Assembly (NCBI RefSeq): GCF_001724135.1 | Contig: NZ_MEDS01000023.1 | Location: forward strand, 1 to 64,000 | Source of the DNA: Comamonas sp. SCN 65-56 | GTDB lineage: Bacteria; Pseudomonadota; Gammaproteobacteria; Burkholderiales; Burkholderiaceae_C | Direction of reading: 5' to 3' | Length of the DNA stretch: 64,000 nt | In this document: positions 36,843 through 45,872 of the stretch, in pieces | How the letters are laid out: every line of letters starts with the position of its first letter | Position numbering within the stretch: the first letter of the stretch is position 1 | Translations under genes and position numbers: made by a program | Notes under the pieces: model-generated | What the model was told of the DNA's origin: nothing | Database searches by the model: none | What the model saw: the letters and a program-made list of their open reading frames with translations, nothing else

Positions 36843-37478
36843 ATGTCCCGGCCCGTCATCTATGTGCTCGCTGGCGTCAATGGCGCCGGCAAGAGCTCGA
36901 TCGGCGGGCATTTGCTCACGCGTGCGGGGCTGGCCTGGTTCAACCCCGACGCGTTTGCGCGCGAGTGGTTGGCGACGGGCATGACCGATCAGACCGAGGC
37001 CAACGCGGTGGCCTGGAACGAGGGCATGCGCCGGCTCGACGAGGCCATTGCCGAGGGGCGCAGCCATGCGCTGGAAACCACGCTGGGCGGCGCGAGCATG
37101 ACCGCACGGCTGCGCGAGGCCAGCCGTACGCACGATGTGTTGATCTGGTTTTGCGGCCTGGCGACGCCCGAGCTGCACCTGAGGCGCGTGCGCAAGCGCG
37201 TGGCAGCCGGGGGCCACGATATCCCGGAAGTCAAGATCCGCGAGCGCTGGACGGCGTCGATCGCCCATCTGATCGCCCTGCTGCCCCATCTGGCCGAGGT
37301 CCGCCTGTTTGACAACAGCGCCAGCGCCGCGCCGGGCGAGGTGGTGCCCGACCCGCTGCCGGTGGCGGTGTTCCGCGAGGGGAAGCTCATCTGGCCGTTG
37401 TCCGACGACCTGGAGCAACTGGCCCGCACGCCCGATTGGGCCAAGCCGGTGCTGGAGGCGGGGCTGCCCGCCCGGTGA
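36843..37478 (+). CDS. zeta-toxin-family kinase
   Basis: A 211-residue P-loop kinase with GVNGAGKSS (Walker A, near residues 11-19), FNPDAFARE at the position where zeta toxins keep a substrate-binding Asp, and ETTLGG. Zeta toxins phosphorylate UDP-N-acetylglucosamine and poison peptidoglycan synthesis; some homologues target other small molecules. The usual partner is an epsilon antitoxin; here a Phd/YefM-type gene precedes it, separated by a repeat. The ATG at 36843 is preferred over a TTG at 36834; neither has a clear ribosome-binding site. It converges with mmsB, ending 1 base from its stop. Confidence 0.8.
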   Translation: MSRPVIYVLAGVNGAGKSSIGGHLLTRAGLAWFNPDAFAREWLATGMTDQTEANAVAWNEGMRRLDEAIAEGRSHALETTLGGASMTARLREASRTHDVLIWFCGLATPELHLRRVRKRVAAGGHDIPEVKIRERWTASIAHLIALLPHLAEVRLFDNSASAAPGEVVPDPLPVAVFREGKLIWPLSDDLEQLARTPDWAKPVLEAGLPAR

Positions 37479-37479
37479 T

Positions 37480-38376
37480 TCAGCTCTTCTTCTGCACCAT
37501 CTTGATGATGCTGGAAAAATCTTCCCCGCCGTGTCCCGCCAGGCTGTGCGCGGCGTACAGCGCGCGCGCCAGACCGCCGAGCGGCGTCGAGGCGCGCGTG
37601 GCGGTGGCGTTCTCTTGCGACAGCCCCAGGTCCTTGAGCATCAGGTCGGTGCCAAACCCGCCTGCGTAGCCCTTGCTCGCCGGGGCGTTCTCGTGCACGC
37701 CGGGGTAGGGGTTGTATTTTTCCAGCGCCCAGTTGCCGCCCGAGCTGCGGCGCATGATTTCGGCCAGCACCTTGGGGTCCAGCCCGTTGGCCACGCCCAG
37801 GCTCATCGCCTCGCTGGTGCCGATCATCAAAATGCCGAGCAGCATGTTGTTGCAGATCTTGGCGGTCTGGCCCGCGCCGATGGCACCGGCGTGGAAGATG
37901 TTGGCGCCCATTTTTTCGAGCACTGGGCGGGCGCGCTCCAGGTCGGCGTTCGAGCCGCCGACCATGAAGGTGAGCGTGCCGGCCACCGCGCCGCCGACGC
38001 CGCCGGAGACTGGTGCGTCGATGAAGGCCAGGCCCGCAGCCTGCGCGGCCTTGGCGACTTTCTGGCTGGTGGCGGCGGCGATGGTTGAGCTGTCGATCAC
38101 CAGCGTGCCTTGGGCGATGTGCGCCAGCAGTCCGCCGCTGCCGCCATGGCCCAGGTACAGGCCTTCGACGTGGTGGCTGGCGGGCAGCATGCTGATGACG
38201 ACTTCCGCGCCCTTGACTGCCGCCTCGCTGCTAGCGGCAATCTGGACGCCTGCGGCCTTGGCGGTTTCGCAGGCGGCAGGGACGAGGTCAAAGGCCTGCA
38301 CGTTGTGGCCGGCCTTGTGCAGGTTGATGGCCATCGGGCCGCCCATGTGACCCAGGCCGATGAAGGCGATTTGCAT
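37480..38376 (-). CDS. mmsB: 3-hydroxyisobutyrate dehydrogenase
   Basis: It oxidises 3-hydroxyisobutyrate to methylmalonate semialdehyde in valine catabolism. The 298-residue protein starts MQIAFIGLGHMGGPMA (NAD-binding), with DAPVSGGVGGA and the catalytic lysine in GAGQTAKICNN. It belongs to the mmsA-dehydrogenase-mmsB cluster on this strand and resembles the GlxR at 26007-26912, from which it differs in genomic context and substrate region. Confidence 0.95.
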   Translation of the reverse strand: MQIAFIGLGHMGGPMAINLHKAGHNVQAFDLVPAACETAKAAGVQIAASSEAAVKGAEVVISMLPASHHVEGLYLGHGGSGGLLAHIAQGTLVIDSSTIAAATSQKVAKAAQAAGLAFIDAPVSGGVGGAVAGTLTFMVGGSNADLERARPVLEKMGANIFHAGAIGAGQTAKICNNMLLGILMIGTSEAMSLGVANGLDPKVLAEIMRRSSGGNWALEKYNPYPGVHENAPASKGYAGGFGTDLMLKDLGLSQENATATRASTPLGGLARALYAAHSLAGHGGEDFSSIIKMVQKKS

Positions 38377-38422
38377 GTGTTGTCTCCTTGAGTGAAGTGG
38401 TGGTGGTTAGGCTTTTGTCTTG

Positions 38423-38515
38423 CTCCTTCCCCCTCTGGGGGAAGGCGGGGATGGGGGCGGGCTTGTGCTGGCGCCGCTGGCCCCCACCCCGACCCTCCCC
38501 CAGAGGGGGAGGGAG
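38423..38515. repeat. palindromic intergenic repeat of CCCCCTCTGGGGG type
   Basis: Left arm 38423-38458 (CTCCTTCCCCCTCTGGGGGA...GGGGGC) and right arm 38480-38515 (GCCCCCACCCC...CCCCCAGAGGGGGAGGGAG) are near-perfect complements around a 21-base centre. A related copy lies at 39745-39925. It lies between mmsB and the disrupted acyl-CoA dehydrogenase. Confidence 0.8.
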
Positions 38516-38527
38516 TTCTCTGTTACC

Positions 38528-39665
38528 TCATCGGATCGCATCGGGCGCATCGCCATCGAGCATCCTGCGCCCGATGATCACGCGCATGATTTCGTTCGTG
38601 CCTTCCAGGATCTGGTGCACGCGTGCGTCGCGCAGCAGGCGCTCCAGCGGAAAGTCGCGCAGATAGCCGTAGCCGCCGTGCAGTTGCAGCGCGTCGTTGA
38701 TCACATCGAAGCAAGTGTCGGTGGCGAAGCGCTTGGCCATGGCGCAATAGGTGGTGGCGTCGGGCGCTGCGGCGTCGAGTTTGCTGGCGGCCAGGCGCAC
38801 CATCTGGCGCGCGGCGACGAGTTGCGTAGCCATGTCCGCCAGCTTGAATTGCAGCGCCTGGAAGCTCGCCAAGGTTTTGCCGAACTGCTTGCGCTCCTGC
38901 AGGTAGCGCTGCGCGTGCGCGAGCGCCCCTTGCGCCGCGCCGACCGAGCAGGTGGCGATGTTGATGCGCCCGCCGTCGAGCCCCTTCATCGCGATCTTGA
39001 AGCCTTCGCCCTCGCGCCCGAGCAGGTGGCTGGCGGGGATGCGTACGTTGTCAAAGCTGATGGTGCGCGTGGGCTGGCTGTTCCAGCCCATCTTGTGTTC
39101 CTTCTTGCCGTAGCTGATGCCCGGCAAATCGGCCGGAACCGCAAAGGCGCTGATGCCGCCCGCGCCCGCGTCGCCGCTGCGCGCCATCAAGACCAGCATG
39201 TCGGTGCTGCCGGCGCCGCTGATGAAGGCCTTGCCGCCGTTGATGAGGTATTCGCCGCCTTGCAACCGGGCGCTGGTCTTGATGGAGGCGGCGTCCGATC
39301 CGCTGCCGGGCTCGGTCAGGCAGTAGCTGGCGAGTTTTTGGCCGCTGGTCAAGGCCTCGCCCCATTCGCCGCGCACTGCGTCCGTGGCCCAGGTGCCCAG
39401 CATCCAGGTCGCCATGTTGTGGATGGTGATGAAGGCGGTGGTGCTGGGATCGACAGCCGCAAGTTCTTCGAACACCAGCGTGGCGTCGAGCCGGGGCGGG
39501 CGCGTACAGGCCGCAAAAGCCGAGCTCGCCGGCCTTGGCGATGGCCTCGCGCGGGAAGATGGCCTCTTCATCCCATTTCGCGGCGTGCGGCGCGAGTTCG
39601 CTCTGCGCGAACTGGCGCGCGGTCTCGGCAAAGGCGCGCCGGTCTTCGGAGAGTTCGAAATCCAT
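38528..39665 (-). pseudogene. acyl-CoA dehydrogenase (isobutyryl-CoA type), frameshifted
   Basis: Enzymes at this position oxidise isobutyryl-CoA to methacrylyl-CoA in valine breakdown. The N-terminus (39665 to about 39500) reads MDFELSEDRRAFAETARQFA...GELGFCGLYAP, then the frame changes and the protein continues in a second frame from PRLDATLVFEELAAVDPS to 38528. It retains FAD/substrate segments TEPGSGSDAAS and the catalytic glutamate region ILEGTNEIMR. About nine residues expected at the GLYAP junction appear missing, so an out-of-frame deletion near 39491-39503 is more likely than a single base slip. It may be inactive, or the sequence may be in error. Confidence 0.85.
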
Positions 39666-39687
39666 GCGTCAGGTCTCCTGCTTGTCG

Positions 39688-39734
39688 TTTTATAGCTGCC
39701 AGCGCTTGATGGGCAAGGGCTGGAGCCTGATTTT
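39688..39734 (+). repeat. dispersed repeat copy upstream of acyl-CoA dehydrogenase
   Basis: TTTTATAGCTGCCAGCGCTT and GATGGGCAAGGGCTGGAGCC TGATTTT match the family. It lies between mmsA and the dehydrogenase gene. Confidence 0.65.
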
Positions 39735-39744
39735 GCTTGTATTC

Positions 39745-39925
39745 ATCCTCCCCCTGTGGGGAAGGGCAGGGTGGGGGCCTGGGCGCTCGAACGAGCGCTG
39801 CGCTCAAGCAAGCCCCCACCCCAACCTCGGTGCTGGCGACGAAACGCCGCCGCTCTTCAGGCTGTCCAGTTCCGCGCATGCGGAACTGGAGCCGCAGCCT
39901 TCAGCCCCAGCGGGGGAAGGAGCCA
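39745..39925. repeat. composite palindromic intergenic element
   Basis: It opens with CATCCTCCCCCTGTGGGGAA and a GGGTGGGGGC arm that pairs with GCCCCCACCCCAACC (39808-39822), and ends near CCCCAGCGGGGGAAGGAGCC. Inside is a perfect 10-bp hairpin, 39866-39875 with 39880-39889 (CCAGTTCCGC). Related to the element at 38423-38515. Confidence 0.65.
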
Positions 39926-39935
39926 AAGCCCGCGC

Positions 39936-41456
<1,521 letters not shown>

Positions 41457-41549
41457 TGCGCTGGTCTCCTGATGAAAACGGGTGGAAAACCAACGCATGT
41501 TAGTTGTGCAAAATTGAATATGCAATAGACAATACTGCACTTTGGCTTT

Positions 41550-41561
41550 GCAAATTTGCAC
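41550..41561. promoter_or_regulatory. perfect 12-bp palindrome at the LysR/mmsA divide
   Basis: TGCAAATTTGCA lies directly before the LysR start codon. Nearby TGTGCAAAATTGAATATGCA (about 41506-41525) has similar half sites. Together they resemble an operator region for the adjacent regulator. Confidence 0.5.
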
Positions 41562-42485
41562 ATGACAAAACCCGCAGGCAACGATTGGGACAATCTGCGC
41601 TACTTTCTGGAGCTGGCGCGCACCGGCACCCTGGCCGCGGCGGCGCGACGCACCGGCGTGGAGCACACCACGGTGGCGCGGCGCATTCTGCAGCTGGAAA
41701 AAAGCATGGCGGTGCCGCTGTTTGCGCGCGAGGCAGCGGGCCATCGCCTGACCGAGGCCGGCCGCCAGCTGCTGCCTGCGGTGGAAGCGATGGAGGCGGC
41801 GGTGCTGGGCGCGCAGCAGCTGGTGGCGCCCGATGCGGCGGGCAGCGGGCCGGCCGGGTTGGTGCGCGTGGGCGCCACCGAGGGTTTTGGCACGCTGATC
41901 CTGGCGCCGCACCTGGCGCGTCTGACGCAGAAATACCCGCATCTGTCCGTCGATCTGCTGGCGGTGCCGCGCATGCTGCATCTGTCGCGGCGCGAGGCGG
42001 ACATCGTGATCTCGCTTGAGCGCCCCAAGCGCGGCTCGGTCGTGGTCACGCGGCTGACGGACTACACGCTACTGCTTTACGGCCAGCGGGAATACCTGGC
42101 GCGCCATGCGCTCATTACCCGCCGTGAGGACTTGAGCGGGCATGCCTTCGTCAACTATGTGGATGACCTGCTTTTCACCAAGGAGCTGCAATTTCTGGAA
42201 GATGTTTTTCCGCCCCGGCGCTTCTCGCTGCGCTCCACCAGCATCATGGCGCAGTACCAGGCGGTGCGCGCAGGCGCGGGCCTTGCGGTGCTGCCGGCGT
42301 TTCTGGCCGATGGCGACACCTCGCTGGCCCGGGTGCTGCCCAATGAAGCATGTTTCACGCGCACCTTCTGGATGAGCATGCCAGCCGAGGGCAAACACCA
42401 GGCGCGCATCCAGACGGTGTGGGCGTTCCTCAAAGGCGTGGGGCAAATGGAGGCGGCGCGGCTCAGGCCGCGGCTCACCGCCTGA
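41562..42485 (+). CDS. LysR-family regulator next to mmsA
   Basis: A 307-residue LysR-type regulator with an N-terminal winged helix ([32 protein letters not shown]) and an effector-binding domain. The ATG at 41562 gives the standard start; the TTG two codons earlier adds MH only. It diverges from mmsA across about 105 bases containing a perfect palindrome, so it probably regulates valine catabolism. The effector is unknown. Confidence 0.9.
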   Translation: MTKPAGNDWDNLRYFLELARTGTLAAAARRTGVEHTTVARRILQLEKSMAVPLFAREAAGHRLTEAGRQLLPAVEAMEAAVLGAQQLVAPDAAGSGPAGLVRVGATEGFGTLILAPHLARLTQKYPHLSVDLLAVPRMLHLSRREADIVISLERPKRGSVVVTRLTDYTLLLYGQREYLARHALITRREDLSGHAFVNYVDDLLFTKELQFLEDVFPPRRFSLRSTSIMAQYQAVRAGAGLAVLPAFLADGDTSLARVLPNEACFTRTFWMSMPAEGKHQARIQTVWAFLKGVGQMEAARLRPRLTA

Positions 42486-42562
42486 TGCCGTGAATGCGTG
42501 TGGTATCGCCCGCACATTGGTACACCCGCCACGGGAGTTCTCCTATATTCTTCAAGGGGTCG

Positions 42563-45500
42563 ATGACTTCACGATGGATTGGCTTGCCGCATTCACCCCT
42601 CCCCCGCACCGGATGGTGGCACTGGCTGCCAGCGCTGCTGGTATTCGTCGCCGGTGTGGCGGGATCGGTCATCACATGGATGTACAGCAGCCACCAGGCC
42701 CATGATCTGGCGCAGGAGCGCTTCATGCTCCGCACGGACGCGGTGAGAGACGATCTGCTGCAGCGCGTGGACAAGCAGGATGGCCTCTTGATGAGTCTGC
42801 GCAATCTGGTGGAGCAAAGCCCCGACATCACGCGGCGCAATTTCGAGCTGGCGATGGACCGCATGGATATCGGGCGGGTGCTGCCCGCGATCAGCAATAT
42901 CCAGCTCATTCGCAACGTGGAGGCGGCCCGGCTTTCCTTGTTCGAGTCGCAGGCCGCGGCGGATCCGCATCTGAGTGGTGCACTGCCACGGGGTTTTGCG
43001 GTGCATCCGCGCGCCAGTCTGCCGCGCTACCTGGTCACGGATTTCGTCTGGCCGCCGGCCGGTCATGAGGCTTTGCTCGGCCAGGAGCTGCATGCGCTGC
43101 CCGAGGTGCTGCAGGGCGCAGAGCGTGCCATGGCCGACGGGCAGGCGACGGCCACCGCTCTCCTGCCGGGCAAGGGGGGCGCGCAGATCATGGTGTTCAT
43201 GCCGCTGGATCATCAGATGGGTGGACGTGAGGACGAGAGCAGAAACGCCGGGCTGGTCGCGCTGACCCTGGACCTGCCCACGCTGGTGGCCGGGCTGGCG
43301 AGGCAGGAGAATTTCTCTGGGCTGTCGTTCAGCATGAGCGATCTGGGGCTGGCGGCAGCCCCCGATGCCAATGCAGTGCGCGTGCTGGCGTCCCATGGCG
43401 ACACCGCATGGAATGAGGTGCTGGGCCGCGAAATCCTGCTCCCCCTGGAGGGCCGGTTGTGGCAATTGCGCTTCATGCCGGAGGCCGGGCTGCTCAGTCC
43501 CGCGGAAGCAGCGCGCCCATTGGTCAATACCGGCGTCATGGGGCTGATCACCATCGTGATGGCCGCCTGGATGGCCTACCTCGGACTGCGGCGCCAGCGC
43601 GCGCAGGAGCAGACCGCCACGGCGCGCCGGGCGCTGCAGGAAAACGAAGCCAAGCTGCAGGCGGTGTTCGAACATGCGCCGGTCGGCATTAGCCAGAGCG
43701 AATCGGCGAGCGGTCGGCGCATGTATGTCAACCCGGCCCTGTGCGCCATCCTGGGCTACAGCGCCGAGGAGATGATGCAGACGCACTTCCAGAGCTATAC
43801 GCATCCGGACGACATGCCCAAGAGCATCGAAATGCGCGACCGCATGCTGCGCGGCGAGATCGACAGCTACCAGCTGGAAAAGCGCTATCTGCGCAAGGAT
43901 GGCAAGACCATCTGGGCCAGACTGCGGATGGTGAAGATTCCTGGCACGCCCTGCCATGTCTCGGTGATCGAGGACATCACCGAAAGCAGGCATGTCCAGA
44001 GCGAGCTTGCACGCAGCGAACAGCGCTACCGCGAGATATTCAACCACTTGCCTGTCGGTGTCGCTGTGGTGGACCAGGGAAAACTTGTTTTCGTCAATCA
44101 CCGGCATGCGCAGATCTGCGGCTATGCGGTCGACGAAGTGACCAACGTGGATGTCTGGTGGCGCACTCTCATGCCCGACGCGCAGGAGCGCGAGCGCGCA
44201 CGCGGACAATGGAACGCGGCACGTGCAGCGGCCGATCTGGATGTGGAAGGCGCCATTCGGCCCATCGAATTGGTGCTGACGGCCAAGGGCGGCATCCGGC
44301 GCCAGGTGGAGCTCTCCGGCATGGCGTTGGGCAACGGCCATATCGTGGTGTTGGTGGACCAGACCCAGCGCCGCCAGGCCGAGCAGCAGATTGCCTACCT
44401 GGCGCAGACCGATGTGCTGACCGGTCTGGCCAATCGCAGCGCCCTGCAGGAAGGTCTGCGCAAGGCGCTGGCGCAGGCGGCTGCAGGCCGTGGTTCGGGG
44501 GCGTTGCTGATGCTCGGCATAGACGGCTTCAAAGCGATCAATGAAACCAGCGGGCACGAGGTGGGGGATCGCCTGCTCGCGCTCATCGCCCGCAGGCTGC
44601 TTGCAGGCGTTTCTGCCGATGCGCTGGTGGCGCGCCATGGTGGCGATGTCTACGCCGTGGTGCTGCCCAGGGTGGCGGCTGGCGCAGGCGAAGTGATGGC
44701 TGCCCTGCAGGTGCTGGCGCAGAAGCTGATGCAGGCGGCAAGCCAGCCCTGCGATCTGGGGGCAGGGCAGGTGCTGCGCGCCACGCTCAGCACGGGGGTG
44801 GCGGTATTTGATGGCAGTGAATCCTCGGCCGACGAACTGCTCAAGCGCAGCGACATGGCGCTTTATGCCGCCAAGGCCCAGGGGCGTGGCGAATTGCGCT
44901 TCTTCACGCAGCAGATGCAGGCCCAGGTGGCCGAGCGTGTGCAGCTCGAAGCCGATCTGCGCAAGGGCCTGGACGCGGGCCAGTTCGAATTGTTTTTCCA
45001 GCCCAAGGTCGAGGGCGAGCGCATCATCGGCGCCGAGGCGCTGGTGCGCTGGCGCCACCCGCAGCGCGGCATGGTCCCGCCGGTGCAGTTCATTGCCTTG
45101 GCAGAGGAAACCGGGCTGATCCTGCCGCTGGGCGAGGCGGTGATGCGCATGGCCTGCGAGCAGCTGGCGCTCTGGGCCGGCCACCCGGTGTTGGGGCGAC
45201 TGACGCTGTCGGTCAACGTGAGCGCGCTGCAGTTTCGCCAGGAGCAGTTCGCGCCGCGGTTGCTGGCGCTGCTGGCACAAACTGGCGCGCCCACGCGGGC
45301 CATCAAGCTGGAGCTGACCGAGAGCATGCTGCTGGACGATACCGAAGGCACGATCACCAAGATGCGCCAGCTCAAGGACTACGGCGTCAGCTTCTCGCTC
45401 GATGATTTCGGCACCGGCTATTCGTCGCTCTCCTACCTCAAGCGGCTGCCGCTCGATGAGCTCAAGATCGACCAGAGCTTTGTGCGCCACGTGCTCACCG

Positions 45501-45730
45501 ACCCGAACGAGGCGGCGATTGCGCGCACCATCATTGCGCTGGGCGCCAGCCTGGGGCTGGATGTGGTGGCCGAGGGCGTGGAGACCGAGGAGCAGCGCGC
45601 CTTTTTGCAAAGCAATGGCTGCGACCTCTGGCAGGGCTACCTGCTCAGCCCGCCGGTGGCGGCAGACGACTATGAGGCGCTGGTGCTGGAGCGCTCCGAC
45701 CCGCCATCGCAGTGGGGCGCGATGCTGTAG
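42563..45730 (+). CDS. membrane PAS/degenerate-GGDEF/EAL signalling protein
   Basis: A 1055-residue c-di-GMP signalling protein. An N-terminal membrane segment (WWHWLPALLVFVAGVAGSVITW) and a second (about residues 325-345) flank an extracytoplasmic CHASE-like sensor. Two PAS domains follow (FEHAPVGISQSESASGRR and FNHLPVGVAVVDQGK), then a GGDEF domain whose signature is degenerate (RHGGDVYAVVLP instead of GGDEF), then an EAL domain with GAEALVRWRHP and DDFGTGYSSLSYLKRLP intact. The domain pattern predicts phosphodiesterase rather than cyclase activity. An alternative start at 42494 is also open. Confidence 0.9.
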   Translation: MTSRWIGLPHSPLPRTGWWHWLPALLVFVAGVAGSVITWMYSSHQAHDLAQERFMLRTDAVRDDLLQRVDKQDGLLMSLRNLVEQSPDITRRNFELAMDRMDIGRVLPAISNIQLIRNVEAARLSLFESQAAADPHLSGALPRGFAVHPRASLPRYLVTDFVWPPAGHEALLGQELHALPEVLQGAERAMADGQATATALLPGKGGAQIMVFMPLDHQMGGREDESRNAGLVALTLDLPTLVAGLARQENFSGLSFSMSDLGLAAAPDANAVRVLASHGDTAWNEVLGREILLPLEGRLWQLRFMPEAGLLSPAEAARPLVNTGVMGLITIVMAAWMAYLGLRRQRAQEQTATARRALQENEAKLQAVFEHAPVGISQSESASGRRMYVNPALCAILGYSAEEMMQTHFQSYTHPDDMPKSIEMRDRMLRGEIDSYQLEKRYLRKDGKTIWARLRMVKIPGTPCHVSVIEDITESRHVQSELARSEQRYREIFNHLPVGVAVVDQGKLVFVNHRHAQICGYAVDEVTNVDVWWRTLMPDAQERERARGQWNAARAAADLDVEGAIRPIELVLTAKGGIRRQVELSGMALGNGHIVVLVDQTQRRQAEQQIAYLAQTDVLTGLANRSALQEGLRKALAQAAAGRGSGALLMLGIDGFKAINETSGHEVGDRLLALIARRLLAGVSADALVARHGGDVYAVVLPRVAAGAGEVMAALQVLAQKLMQAASQPCDLGAGQVLRATLSTGVAVFDGSESSADELLKRSDMALYAAKAQGRGELRFFTQQMQAQVAERVQLEADLRKGLDAGQFELFFQPKVEGERIIGAEALVRWRHPQRGMVPPVQFIALAEETGLILPLGEAVMRMACEQLALWAGHPVLGRLTLSVNVSALQFRQEQFAPRLLALLAQTGAPTRAIKLELTESMLLDDTEGTITKMRQLKDYGVSFSLDDFGTGYSSLSYLKRLPLDELKIDQSFVRHVLTDPNEAAIARTIIALGASLGLDVVAEGVETEEQRAFLQSNGCDLWQGYLLSPPVAADDYEALVLERSDPPSQWGAML

Positions 45731-45744
45731 CTGGCCTTGCTTTG

Positions 45745-45795
45745 CAATTGGTAGCTGCCAGCGCTTGCCTGCATTGCGCTAGGGCCTGTTTTCAT
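45745..45795 (+). repeat. dispersed repeat copy upstream of smc
   Basis: AATTGGTAGCTGCCAGCGCT, TGCCTGCATTGCGCTAGGGC and CTGTTTT match the family; the copy occupies much of the gap before smc. Confidence 0.65.
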
Positions 45796-45872
45796 ATGTA
45801 AAAATTCAGCCAGCGACGGAACAGTATGATTGCCGCTCCCGCCGTTTTCGCGCTTTCCCTGCACCGCCCGCC

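Noticed and set aside
42593-45610. 1005-codon minus-strand frame opposite the EAL protein
   Set aside because: Low-complexity composition rich in His, Gln and Arg and no domains; it is a shadow of the signalling gene.
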